From contig LNGK01000004.1 in NCBI GenBank assembly GCA_001510575.1, forward strand, positions 2,285,500 through 2,349,499: a stretch of 64,000 nt of DNA. Direction: 5' to 3'. Below are positions 12,332 through 23,050 of this stretch, in pieces. How positions within the stretch are numbered: the first letter of the stretch is position 1; each line of letters begins with the position of its first letter. The stretch comes from Knoxdaviesia capensis. Taxonomy: Eukaryota > Ascomycota > Sordariomycetes > Microascales > Gondwanamycetaceae. A program made the position numbers and the translations under genes. Under the pieces are notes generated by a model. It saw nothing but the letters and a program-made list of their open reading frames with translations. It did no database searches and was not told the DNA's origin.

Positions 12332-15300
12332 TTAAATCGCCCAGCTCCCTCGCCGCTCTCGAACACCCCAGTTCTGCGGCGTCGAGTTATCCAGATCGGG
12401 GTGCTGGCGCGCCCACTCGTAAATGTAGATCTTGAGAGCCCGCCATCGCGCACATCGCGGCGCCTGGTCGCTCTCGGGAGCACGGGGAGAAGCAGTGCCG
12501 CTCGGGGGGGCTCCGGCAGACTTCTGTTCCAGCTGCATGCGTTTATTAAAGCCGGCATCTTTGGCCACGACGAATCCGGCCGCCGTACTGGAGTCGTCGT
12601 CGCGCCGCAGCTCTTCTATCGGCACCCGCGAGATCTTGGATAGCTCGGCATCGAACGCCCGCGCCATCGACGGGTACCCCAGTGACAGGTAGTTGAACAC
12701 CTGCGTGGTGAACGCGTCGTCGAACTCCTCGGCAATCTTGCGCTCCAGCCGGTCCTTTTCGTCGCGGTTGAGCTTCTGCATCGTAGTCTTTCCGCCGCAG
12801 ACATTGCACGTGAGCATGTCCAGCGGGTTCGGCTTGCTGGTATCATCGGCACTAGTAGCGCTACTGCCGGTCTCGTTGGACGAAGAACTGCCGGATGTGC
12901 TCACTGTGTAAGTGTGCGCATGAGAAGCAGGCACGTCGCCGACGGCAAGAGAGTCGGAGATATCAGCAACAGCCGAATCGGGAATGGGAATCGACGGCGA
13001 CTGCGAATCAGAACTGGGCGGCGTGGTAATACTAATCACCGGCGCGGCGAAAGCACTGTCGAAGACGTCACTAGACGAGCCTGACTGGGTATCAGGAGTT
13101 TTGAGCAATGCCGACTGCTGATCAAGCGGGGTAACTCCCGTAAAATCGGGGACAGTAGTCGCTTCCACGCCAGGTTCCCGGTAGCAGCAGCCCCGCCAGA
13201 GACCCGGTTCCGGGGTGCTACTCCCACTGCCACGGCGACGGCGGCTCCCAAACGCGGCGGAAACTGCTCCAGTAGACGGCCTGCCCTGGCCGCGATCACT
13301 GGTGCGAACGCGAGAGCGGCCACGCTCATGGCCATCGGGATGCAGGTCGTGGTTATCGTCCTGGCGTCCCCAAACACCACCAATTCCCCCGCCAACCATG
13401 CTTCCGCCGCCGTGTTTGCTGTCAGTAGAGCCCAGGTGGTGGTAGTTATCCAGAACATGATGTTCCAAGACAGTCTGGTCGGGGGAGCTGCAACGGCGGA
13501 AGACAATGTCGGAGCCCAACATAGGAGGCGAGGCAGCCATGCGCATCTTGCGGATTTCATCGTCATCGAGGCCGCGGCGGCCTAGAGCACCGCCACCGCC
13601 AAAGGGATATCCAAATGGCTTTCCAAACGGCCGGAATCCCCCAACACCAGCGCCAGCATTAGCCGCCGGGCTGTGGTGGAAGCCAGTCTCCGGAGGGATC
13701 CTCGACGAGTCAAGTCCACCAGCAGCCGGGGCCTTCCACCCAGGCTTACCGGCAAGATCGGCAGCCTTGACGGCCGGGGACGCAATAGGCGATGAAGAAA
13801 TGTACGGCATGGCGAGATCGGCGGCAAGGTTCCGACGGGCGTTGGCCGAAAGGGGGGACGATTGGCGCGGGGAGGAAGAGCCATAGGTCTCGGTGACATA
13901 GGGGTCAGGCTGGATAAAAGGCATCAGGAATTCCCCTATGGGACCTCGGGGGCCGGGGAACGACGATTTGGATGATCCCTTCGTGGAAAGCCGACGCGAA
14001 GTGAGCCAGAGAGTATCTGGAGGGGCCTCGTGGTCATAGTCAAGGTCTGGATCCAGGTCATCTTCGTCGGATTCATGGGCTAGACCGCCCTCGGATTCGT
14101 GGAGAGCGAGATTTTGTTTGTCATCGACATCTGGCTTGTCAGAGCTAAGGTTGGAGACGGGCACAGGATCGGACTTGTCCAGACCTTTGGCAGCATGGGT
14201 GGAGGTGGAGGTGATGGAGGTGGGCACATCGTCGGAAGCAGTACCACGAATGGGGTCAAAAGGAATGCTTGGGGCGGCGGGAATATTTGTCGGGGCAGGG
14301 GTAGCAGCAGCATCAATGGCAAGAAGAGGAGCGCTGGTGGGAATGGCAGAAGTAGCGGTGACGGGAATGGTAGAAATGGAGGAAACCACGGCATCAGTGC
14401 TCGTAATAGCATCACCTGCAACGACAGCAGTATCGGTTGGGGAAATGGGCGAAGGATCACCTGTATCAAGACTGATTGGGTGAGGAGCAGAGGTGGAGGA
14501 GGAGGGTGCAGCATCAGTGGGAACAACTACAGTGGTGGTAGTGGTGGTGTTGGCAGCTCCAACAGCCCCAACAGCACCAGTAACAGGGGCTCCAGCGACG
14601 CTAGCCGTGTTGAGCCGGGGTGGGTTTAGGCCATCTGCATGTTCTTGCATGGCCTTGAACCACCAGCCTAGGTCAGACGACCGGCGGCGGAGAACACGAG
14701 GATGGTGTTTTTCATAGCGAAAAACGCCGGGGCCCACAGGCGAGGCGGCGCCGGGGGTGTCATCGGTGCTGGAAGACTCTTCGCCCTCGCTGTCGCGGAA
14801 GTAAAAGTGGACAATGTTTCCTTCACGGGCCTGGCTATTGGGGAACGCGGCAAGGGCGGCGTCACGGAGTTGGCGTTCAGCTTCCCGGGCGGCCAGATCT
14901 AGCAGGTAGGAGGAAAAGGTCTCGTCTTCACTTTCGCGGCGGGACAGAACCTCGCGGGACTCGATCCGTTGGTGGCGACGGTTGCCGGTGGTGGTAGTGT
15001 TGGTGTTGGCATTGTTCGCGCCGTTGTTGTTGTTGTTGTTGTTGTTATTCGTGGTATGGTCCTCATCTTCGACCCGTTTCTTAGAGCGGGAGCGATTGAG
15101 GTAGATGTGGTTTGTGTAAGGAGTGATGTCAGTTTTGTCGGTGGGGCGGGTGGCGGGGCCGACGTCACCAACACGGCGAGAGCGTCGGGAGGTTTCAATC
15201 AGCTGGGGGGCAAAGCGGCGCTTCTCGGTCGGCTGGGCGGTGGCTGTAGAGGGAACCACAGAGCTAGAAGCAGCGGCAGGAGGAGCAGTGTCGGCAGCAC

Positions 15301-15739
15301 AGGGCTGGGCGGAAGCATGGGCGGCCAGAGCAGACTGTATGTGTGGAAGAGCGGCAGCGAAAGACGGGTCAGGCTCAGCGGGCGACAGAGGAGGAGAGGG
15401 GTCCGGAGTCAGCTCGGGGTTGGGGCCGGTTCGAGGAGTTACACGCGGCGGAAAAGCTGAAGCAATCGACGGGTAGAAAGGAGGAGCATTGCTGGGGTAT
15501 CTCGAGGTGGTGGAGTCTGCTGCATGATCTGCTGCGGTTGTGGAGGCATAAAGTGGGTGACGCGGAGTGGCGGAGGCGGGAGCATCAGTAGCTGTTGTCG
15601 GAACCGGCGTTGGGATGGCTGAGATGGTTTTCGTGCTCCGCCGGGAGGATGACTTGACCCGCACGCGTTCGTAAGTTGTTTCGATGTGATCAGGGAGAAA
15701 GCGCCGGCGCGGGGGAGACGCCGGCGTGTCTTGGTCCAT
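12332..15739 (-). CDS. Large low-complexity protein with conserved C-terminal domain
   Basis: One uninterrupted exon encodes 1135 residues from the ATG at 15739 (MDQDTPASPPRRR); the frame stays open two codons further up but has no other ATG there. Most of the protein is disordered Ser/Thr/Pro/Ala-rich sequence with an Asn run near residues 232-240 and a Gly-rich patch (FGYPFGGGGALGRRG). Two short motifs near the N-terminus resemble each other (FLPDHIETTYERVR and FAPQLIETSRRSRR) and suggest conserved docking peptides. The last 158 residues (about 978-1135) look folded. They start with a CNVC pair, continue with a charged helix, and end NWGVRERRGSWAI. I recall this C-terminal type from fungal-only proteins and suspect the family once called DUF4050 (Gag1-like clamp), but cannot verify it. 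No enzyme motif is visible. Confidence 0.85.
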   Translation of the reverse strand: MDQDTPASPPRRRFLPDHIETTYERVRVKSSSRRSTKTISAIPTPVPTTATDAPASATPRHPLYASTTAADHAADSTTSRYPSNAPPFYPSIASAFPPRVTPRTGPNPELTPDPSPPLSPAEPDPSFAAALPHIQSALAAHASAQPCAADTAPPAAASSSVVPSTATAQPTEKRRFAPQLIETSRRSRRVGDVGPATRPTDKTDITPYTNHIYLNRSRSKKRVEDEDHTTNNNNNNNNNGANNANTNTTTTGNRRHQRIESREVLSRRESEDETFSSYLLDLAAREAERQLRDAALAAFPNSQAREGNIVHFYFRDSEGEESSSTDDTPGAASPVGPGVFRYEKHHPRVLRRRSSDLGWWFKAMQEHADGLNPPRLNTASVAGAPVTGAVGAVGAANTTTTTTVVVPTDAAPSSSTSAPHPISLDTGDPSPISPTDTAVVAGDAITSTDAVVSSISTIPVTATSAIPTSAPLLAIDAAATPAPTNIPAAPSIPFDPIRGTASDDVPTSITSTSTHAAKGLDKSDPVPVSNLSSDKPDVDDKQNLALHESEGGLAHESDEDDLDPDLDYDHEAPPDTLWLTSRRLSTKGSSKSSFPGPRGPIGEFLMPFIQPDPYVTETYGSSSPRQSSPLSANARRNLAADLAMPYISSSPIASPAVKAADLAGKPGWKAPAAGGLDSSRIPPETGFHHSPAANAGAGVGGFRPFGKPFGYPFGGGGALGRRGLDDDEIRKMRMAASPPMLGSDIVFRRCSSPDQTVLEHHVLDNYHHLGSTDSKHGGGSMVGGGIGGVWGRQDDNHDLHPDGHERGRSRVRTSDRGQGRPSTGAVSAAFGSRRRRGSGSSTPEPGLWRGCCYREPGVEATTVPDFTGVTPLDQQSALLKTPDTQSGSSSDVFDSAFAAPVISITTPPSSDSQSPSIPIPDSAVADISDSLAVGDVPASHAHTYTVSTSGSSSSNETGSSATSADDTSKPNPLDMLTCNVCGGKTTMQKLNRDEKDRLERKIAEEFDDAFTTQVFNYLSLGYPSMARAFDAELSKISRVPIEELRRDDDSSTAAGFVVAKDAGFNKRMQLEQKSAGAPPSGTASPRAPESDQAPRCARWRALKIYIYEWARQHPDLDNSTPQNWGVRERRGSWAI
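15023..15046. repeat. (GTT)8 trinucleotide repeat coding poly-Asn
   Basis: Eight GTT units on the plus strand read as an Asn run in the minus-strand protein (about residues 232-240). Adjacent imperfect Asn/Thr codons extend the low-complexity tract. Such repeats change length readily, so protein length may vary between strains. Confidence 0.9.
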
Positions 15740-18045
15740 GTCCAAGAGCGCAGAGCCGCAAGAAGAGGGGGACAGTCAATGGCGAGAGTATCGGATTGTG
15801 CAATGCTGTGTTTTTTGCTTTCCCCTTTGTTTGGAAAATATTTTGTTGAGGTAATTGAGGGCTGTCGGGCGGGGATAGCAGAATCCGGGCGGGTGTTAAG
15901 GTGAGAGTGGGTTGGTCGTGTGCGCAATATGCAGGTTGCGTTGTATGCGATCAAGGTGAGAGTGCTGCAGTGTGGCCAACAAATGCCGGGCCTGAGCGTC
16001 TCTTTTGGGGGGACAGAGACGGTCTAGACTTGGAGGTGAGTGAGCGAGTCTAGGTGGCGGCAAATCGGACACCGACAGGGCGGTGAGAGGCGGCGTTGGA
16101 CGAGGGAAAAGTGGTGGGATGTGGGATGTTGTGAGAAACGAACTTGTACACGAGGCGCTCAACGTCAGAAGCGGGGGAGGCAGTGGCCAAAAGAGGACGA
16201 GAAAAAGAGAAGAGAGAAGAAAGACAGAAGAGTCGATGAGGGCACAGAATAGGGAGGAGGAGAGAGGAGAGTGGTCTATGAGAAAGCGTGAAAGAGAGAC
16301 AAAAGAAAAACAGTTTCAGTTGGACGGCGAAGAAACACGGTGAGATGACGAAACAGAGTCGAAGAGCGGGAAACTCAGACAAAGGGAAAGAAACGAGAGA
16401 AGAAGAAAAAATATGAGGGAAAAAAAGATTCTAAAAAGAAAGATCGTGAGAGAGAGAAGCAAGGGAAACAAGGTCAAGAAGAAGAACGATGCAAAATAGG
16501 GGATCAATTGAAGAAAGGCAAATCCAGGTACAGCGTACAACACAGACCCGAGAAACGAGAAAATTAAGTCAAGTCGCCCCCACTCGAGAAGAGAATGCGA
16601 GGACCCTAAAAAAACAAAGCTTCTAGTGGCAACCGTTCAAGTTGAGGCGCAAAGTCAAGGTCCAAGCAACGCCCAACGCAGCTGTAGCTGGTACCTGGAC
16701 AAGCATGTGAGAGGAAAACAAATATATACGGAGCAAGTGAGGCTTAGATCCAAGCAGAAAAAGCGAGATTGTCAGGAGACAAGACGATGACGATGCCAGT
16801 AAGGCCGGAAAGACTATACAGAGAGAGAAAGGAATAGAAGAAGAGAGAGACCGTGGGGAATACGAGAGAAAGGAAGATCGAGTGATCGAGAGAGAGGAAG
16901 CAGCGGTGAAGGCAATAAGGCCCAAAACGGAGAAGTCCGGCCGGTGGTGAGTGACGATACGATACGTTGGCAGACGAAAAGAAGAAGAGGAGGAAGATGA
17001 TTCACATCTCACGTCGTAAAGGTGATGCAAGGATCGAAAAAGGTCCAGCTGGTGCAGCCTGTTTGAGGATCTGTGGTCTGCCCCGGGCCCCTGTTAATGG
17101 GATACATGGGCGGACGGGATATAGCAGCACGCTGGAGCCAGGATGCAGGGACTTGACTTACAGACCTGCTGCAAAGTCAGTTCTCGTACTGTACTGTGCG
17201 CCGTAACGATGCAGGAATAGCATGTAAATATGGTGATGCCGCCGTGCTATGAGCTCAGGCACAAGGTACTCGATACATTGTCCGGCTGGGATCGAAAGAA
17301 TGCCAAAAGGACGCCAACCACGACGTTGGTGGTTTTAGGCTCTATCGGGGAGGCGAAAAATACCAGGCAAGTGAGTTGAGTTGGCGCCCTGAACTGGCGA
17401 TTTCGGGTGAGGCGAAAGAAGAACGTGGGGAGTAGTTTTGCCCACGAGAAATTTCCATCGGATGTGGGATGAAGATGCATTGAACTAAGGGTTTGGGGGG
17501 CCGGGATTATGTAAACGCTGCATAGGCGCATTCATTTCATTCACGTCGAGAAGGTGCAGCGTTCCTTCCCCCCCCAAACCCCCATAAGTGCATGCATTCG
17601 GTATGTGCATGTATCCAGTAACCGCATATGAGCATCCACCCATTAAATGCATATGGCTCCATTAAGTGCGCGTATCTGATACAACGATACGGCGGGCGTG
17701 CGATATCTATTTCTCACTTGGTCACAATCATTTTCCTCCTCCATCCCACCACGCTATTTTGGCTGTGTTTGCTTTTGTGATCAGCCAGGAAACAGGAAGC
17801 GGAACCGAGGGGTTGCATTCGCCAAAATATGAGTAACTCGCCGTGTGGTGGGGGGACATATCGCCAGTCTCATCCAACCTGATAGACATTTTTTATATAA
17901 CGATGTTTGTTCCCCTTCTCAACATAAAAAGCCTCTCGGGTCTTCATATATATTTTTATTTCACTCATGTAGTGCGTTTGTCTCTCCTCAGACACGGCGT
18001 TTGTCTTCGCTCGCTTGGTGGTGTTCTCCTTTTCTCCACTTCGCC
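15740..18045. other. Divergent intergenic region with long polypurine leader
   Basis: The first ~1.2 kb (15740-16990) is strongly purine-rich on the plus strand, hence CT-rich in the sense of the minus-strand gene. It is probably a long 5' leader and promoter with several short upstream frames. The other end holds a TATATAA box at 17894-17900, 146 bp before the ATG at 18046. No gene is seen between. Confidence 0.5.
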
Positions 18046-18385
18046 ATGGACCGCCTCGATAGCAAGCTCCTGTGGGACCTCGTGGTCAACGAGCTGAAAT
18101 GGGCTGAAAGGGAGCAGTACCCCTTCTGCGACATCTTGGCCTGCAACGTCAATGTCCGGCCGGGCTCGACTACCTGGGAGGAGAGCACGAAGGCCTTTGC
18201 CGAGGCGCCGGGCGCCGCCCATCGTCCGGCGCGCTGCGGCCCTCCGCAAGGCCCTCCCCCGGACTTTTGAGCGGCTCCGGCCCGACTCCTACGTGATCGA
18301 CGACAACGTCGCCCTGGAGATTGAGGAAGACCTCGCCGCCTGCCGGGATAAGTTGTCGCTCGGGAAGAACAGGAAATGGGACAAT
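18046..18385 (+). pseudogene. Frameshifted 5' fragment of an unrecognised gene
   Basis: Translation from the ATG at 18046 gives MDRLDSKLLWDLVVNELKWA and continues about 55 codons. Near 18195-18215 the protein-like reading moves by one base into the next frame (ALRKALPRTFERLRPDSYVI, then DDNVALEIEEDLAACRDKLS). After about 18370 no plausible continuation exists in any frame. A TATA box sits 146 bp upstream, so this seems to be the authentic 5' end of a gene whose body was lost or replaced. The Leu/Trp-rich helical start resembles F-box or ankyrin-type fungal proteins only vaguely; I make no family call. Confidence 0.45.
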
Positions 18386-18419
18386 CCCGCTGAACACTTC
18401 CACCCTCCCCCCCTGAAAC

Positions 18420-19115
18420 TTTCCATCCGTTTGATATGGGAGCGCAGAGTCGCAGTAACACACGATACCCTGCTCCAGGCCGGCATACAAGTTCCCGGAG
18501 GCCGTGCAGGCGTCGAAGCAGCCCCAGGTTGTCATTCGGTTCTAGTTGCTGTTCGCAACGGGAGCCTTGAAGCGCAGCGCCGTGACACCAGCGCCGGTGC
18601 GGCAGCCCAGCGAAATCTACGTGTACCCGCGCATTCGGCACATGTTGAGCCGATTTCCGGCGCCACACGTCTGCGATGCGTCGCCGCTGCACGCCATGTT
18701 GCACTGGGACTGGTCGGTGGCCCGCTGCGCCGAGCTGCTAGGCACCATGCCGCAGTAGCACTCGTTGCGGTACTCGACACCGGCGTATAGGTATCCGTGC
18801 TCGCATCAGCGCGTGCGGCAGAGATCGAGCGTGGTGGCCGGCTTGCCGCCCGTGTAGTCGGTGATGGCGAGCGGCAGCACCCGTCTGTTGCTAGGGTCGA
18901 TGTAGCAGCCCATCGACTGCCACTTGGGAGTCGCTGGGCGATAGATTGAGGCCTCGCAGATATACACATCGTTGCTCCGGAACACGGAACATTGCACAGT
19001 CCCTGGTTGCTTTTCCGCAGTAGCATTCCTTGCCGAACTCAACACCAGCATAATCGAACTTGAGGGCCAAGCACGCGGCCTGGCACTTGCCGATCGTCAT
19101 CGAGGCATCGCCCAT
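18420..19115 (-). pseudogene. Degenerate multi-WSC-domain protein fragment
   Basis: Read on the minus strand, three WSC-type cysteine modules are recognisable in different frames. The first (about 19090-18950) has KCQAACLALKFDYAGVEF followed by ECYCG. The second (about 18920-18640) has GGKPATTLDLCR, then YAGVEYRNECYCG and QCNMACSGDASQTCG. The third (about 18530-18440) has CFDACTASGNLYAGLEQG followed by VCYC. WSC domains bind glucans or act as wall-stress sensors in fungi. The modules are joined only by changing frames, and stop codons intervene, so no intact protein is made. The fragment has no start, no signal peptide, and abuts the inverted GH55 remnant. Confidence 0.75.
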
Positions 19116-20945
19116 GGCGGCAGTCGTCGACAGGGCACGGTCGACCGACAGCCAGCAGCTCACCGTGACCATCGACCGGATCAGCCTCACCAACGTCGGG
19201 ACCGCTGTCCGCCACATCACCGCCGGCATTACGCTTGCCGGTGGAACAAGAACCATCGACTCGAACATGGTCGGCAAGGTGTACGACGAGAGCAGCCCGA
19301 ACGGCAAGTTCCAGAACGGCGGCGCCCTCGCGCGCCTGCACCCCCAGAGCAGCGTCCTCATGGGCACCAACGGATACTTGGAGCGGTCCAGGCTGCAGTA
19401 CGCCAACTGGTCTCCGGATTGGTTCATCAGCGCGAAGATGGTGGCCAAGGGTGACGGTGCCGCCGATGACACCTTCACTCTATTGTTGCTCTTCGCCGTT
19501 GCTGCTAGCGTGGGTATGCCAGTATACATCCCCATGGGATCATACATCGTGACGCGCACCTTGAATATTAGTCCTCACTCTAATCCCTCCATTCGGAGTG
19601 CAGTCTTCGCATACAGATAAACTAACAGCTTTGGAAAACCAGATCCCAATTGGAACTCGCATCGTCGGTGAGTGCTGGTCGCAGATCATTACCCAAGGCG
19701 CAGTAAGGTAAATCCCCTGATATAATCCCCCAAACTCACACCCCTCTGATATCCTCTCATCGACCTCTAGAATTCGAGGATATCTCAGACCCATACGTCA
19801 TGGTCAAAGAGGGAAATCCCGGTGACGTTGGCGATATCGAAATCAAAGACCTGATGTTCACCACTGAAGGCCCAACCGCCGGCCTGGTCATGATGGAATG
19901 GAACGTGGCCGAGAGCAAGAAGGGTTCCGTTGCCATGTGGGTATGTTTCCGACTTCCCCCTGACCTATCTCGTCTTAGACCGTTCCCACTAACCGGCCAT
20001 TCCAGATACCCATTTCCGTATCGGAGGCGCTGCGGGCTCCAGACTCCAGATTGCCAACTGCGCCAAGCTGGCCGGCGCTATTAACCCCAAGTGTATCGCG
20101 GGTCAACTGATGGTGCATATGACCAAGTCGTCAACCGGATACCTGGAGAGCGTCTGGCTGTGGGTTTCTGACCATGACCTCGATAGCGGCATGGGTCAGA
20201 CCCAGATTGATATACATGTTGCCCGTGGTAAGTTCCTGTCCTCGTCAGTTATACCTCCTGGAGTGTTTGGTCAGAAATCTAGTACGTAAAACTTGCAACC
20301 CCTAGCTTTGTGGTTTAGGTGTATTGATCGAAGGCACCGCTGGTCCCGTGTAGCTTTACGGAACTTCGTCCGAGGACGGCGTCCTGTACCAATACCAGCT
20401 TTCCGGAGCCCGGAACGTCTACATGGGAATGGTGAGTCCCTGGATTTCTCAACAGCAGAAAATTCAAAGCCTATGGGTAGTCCAAAAGAACAGAAGCTGA
20501 CTGGAGAGGGATCATCAATAGATTCAAACCGAGAGCCCCTATCTCCTGCCTCGTCCGCAAGCCCCGTTCCGTTCTCGGGAAGCGTGGGCCGTTTTCCCAA
20601 CGATCCCACCTTCACAGACTGTCCGGCCAGTGACGCCCACTGCGCTGCTGCTTGGGGTCTTCGCGTGATGTCCTCGACAAACGTGCGCATCTTTGGAGCC
20701 GGCCTGTATAACTGGTTCTAGGACTATTCCCAAGACTGCGTGCCCAATCAGAACTGCCACCGTCGTGTGGTTGAGAGATCTTCGATGCCGCAAACCTGTA
20801 GATGTTTAACCTGTACACCATCAGAACCGTGGAAATGGTTAACCTCAATGGCCAAAGCCCGTATCTCTCGCTGCCGAACACCAACCAAGCAGATCATCCG
20901 TGGACCTCGATCACCAACGCGTGGGTGATGGCTTCTTTTGGACCG
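19110..20945 (+). pseudogene. Truncated, RIP-like mutated GH55 exo-beta-1,3-glucanase
   Basis: The remnant covers the central and C-terminal beta-helix of a GH55 glucan 1,3-beta-glucosidase. Landmarks are AKGDGAADDTF and VYIPMGSYIVTRTLNI, then EDISDPYVMVKEGNPGDVG, HDLDSGMGQTQIDIHVARG, LYGTSSEDGVLYQYQLSG, FPNDPTFTDCP and NQADHPWTSITNAWVMASFG. The N-terminal half is absent, replaced by the WSC fragment in opposite orientation. In-frame stops are TAG at 20351-20353 (a family Trp), TAG at 20719-20721 (probably Gln), and TAG at 20799-20801 (a family Trp). Frame slips occur near 20565 and 20775. The first intron donor (after 19566) reads ATTAGT instead of GT. Intact homologues are secreted enzymes releasing glucose from beta-1,3-glucan. 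Confidence 0.85.
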
Positions 20946-21039
20946 TAAGCACATGCTCCCCTATCCACGAATAACAGCTGGTATATTCCAAAGTCAGAAG
21001 CATGACTAACCCAATATATCCTTTCGTGCGGGAGGTCTT

Positions 21040-22260
21040 GGCGAAGTCGAGATCAATCTCGATGGCTTTAGGCTAGACATGACCGCGATGTCGAGTGTCA
21101 CATGCCAGGCGCGGTATCCCACCATTGACCAGCTGAAATTCGCACATGCCTTTGTTCCCAACGGCTGCTTCGACACGTACATGGTGCAGATCGAACAGAA
21201 GATCATGGAAGCCTCGGTTTCGTCCTACACCAAGATTTTCGACAGCAGCATCGACAAGACATTTGCAGCGTACGAAAAAGCCGTCCTGCAGCAGGTTCCG
21301 TCTGCCATTGACCAGTACATGGCCGGCGCACAGGCCAGCGGCTTCTTCCAGTGCACGGAAACGAAGTACGTCACCAGCTGTTCGGCCTGCAAGTACTCGT
21401 GCCCGTCCAACTGCGACTCGACGTGTTCCACCTCTGGAGTCCGGACCGTCTCCGTCAGCTGTCCAACCAAGATCCTCAACAAAGACACCAGCCGCGCCAA
21501 TGTCGCGAACATAACCTACCAATGCACAGATCTGGCCGGGTTCCAGGCCGCCATTGCCGAGCATGGCGTCGACCCGTCCTGGCTGACCTGGGGCCGCCTG
21601 ACATGCCACAACAACTCCGAATGTTCCAGAGTGTCCGGCTCGAGCTGTGGCGATTTGATGAGCACGTTCTGGAGCGGCTACCCGGTTCTGAAAGCCAACG
21701 TGAAGGTCGCGAGCCCCAAGGACTACATCAGTAAGTTCTTCAATGACTACAAGCTCCTCTCTATCTTGAATGAGGATACCCTCTCGGTTGACTCGCTGGA
21801 GGACCCTCTGTTTGGAAGCGCCGCTGGCCTTGTTCCAGCTCTTTTGCTGGATCACTCTATGAGCACGTTGGCTGAAGGTCATCAAGCCACCGACAACACC
21901 CCCGAAGCGCAACGCAAATCAACTATCGTTAAATTTCCTCATGTCATTCCTCCTGCTCATTCCGCGACGCCCTCGGCGCCATCGGAATGACGGCTTTGAG
22001 AACCACTATCTTGCTGGTCGGCGATGCGGCCAGTGTCGGACTCGGCATCTACGCGGCTGTGGAGAACAGCAGCTCGGGATTCAAAATCTTTTCTTCGATG
22101 CCCTGAATTGGTGCATGAGTGGAGGCGGTATCAGGAACATGATCACGGCTAGCACCGAACATGGCCCGCAGCTATCTCGACAGTTTCCTGGGAATCAAAA
22201 CTCAGGTTGAAAAAGTTGATACCAGGAGAAACGGGGCCGCATGTCGCACAAAGTGTAATC
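21040..22260 (+). pseudogene. C-terminal fragment of a class V (GH18) chitinase-type protein
   Basis: A long frame at 21079-21990 matches the region that follows the catalytic domain in large subgroup-C class V fungal chitinases. It contains paired-cysteine segments (CSACKYSCPSNCDSTC), the motif TDLAGFQAAIAEHGVDPSWL, and CGDLMSTFWSGYP. After 21930 the frame breaks. The conserved tail then continues in another frame (IGMTALRTTILLVGDAASVG, then LGIYAAVENSSSGF), and the last segment (SYLDSFLGIKTQVEKVDTRR) in a third. The GH18 catalytic domain, LysM modules and signal peptide are all missing. It is a non-functional 3' remnant lying directly behind the GH55 remnant. The family assignment rests on remembered tail features, not a search. 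Confidence 0.65.
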
Positions 22261-23050
22261 ATTCCTTCTCAAAAGTCTGGAGCATCAAAACCGTATTTAA
22301 TCCAGTATATATCACTTCCATTTCACATCCCACAGCAAGCCAACACAGACTTTAAGTCCAAGTCCGTGGTTGTGCACACATGATTATCGTGTCCAGGATT
22401 TCAATATTAACCCTATTTCCTAACCCTAAGGTGGTCGCGCCTAGCCGAAGCGCGCTGTTAGTACAGAAGCTTTTAGCGCAGAAGAAGCCTGTCCCAAGGA
22501 AAGAGCCAGAATTCCAGAGCTTCTTTCCATTTGTTCTCTCCAGCCTGCTCCTTCCATTTCTGTGTTCCTCATTGTTCAGCTAGTTTGTGCCTTCCTCTTT
22601 CATGGCGGCAATTTGATCCTTCCGGATCCTTATTCTAATGACATCTCTTCCTCAATAACTTCGGGATTCTTCAACTTGACGACGCTTCCCTTTCCTCTCC
22701 CCTTTTTGTCCCTTCACATGACCAACAGCTTCATTACGAGTACACCGAAAAAGTGCGAGTCGACGTTTTCTGGTTCCGTGATCGGCAGAATCGAAAATCA
22801 TATCACAACCCTCGCGGATCCGGTCTCACCAGTCTAGAGATACGCGGCCGGCTAATTTGAGCGAAGCGAATCACTTGGTGCCGTCAACGGCGACCGGCAC
22901 GCGGCCCGCCAGAATACCACAGCTCGGTCCCGGCCTAACTCTCCGACAACCCGGCGGCTCAACACAACCCATCAACGTCAGCCGCTTGTGGTCCCCCCGA
23001 TTCCCATCTCCCGATAGAATCCCCGCAATCCCCCGTCTTTGTTAGCGGCG
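22261..23050. other. Intergenic / promoter of the ARMH3-like gene
   Basis: No gene is seen. The stretch contains two AACCCTA motifs around 22410-22430 and a CT-rich segment at 22520-22730, which probably includes the transcription start of the downstream gene. Confidence 0.45.

Noticed and set aside
21073..21912. Minus-strand 279-codon frame opposite the chitinase tail
   Set aside because: Antisense of a recognisable cysteine-rich chitinase-type region; no own motif.
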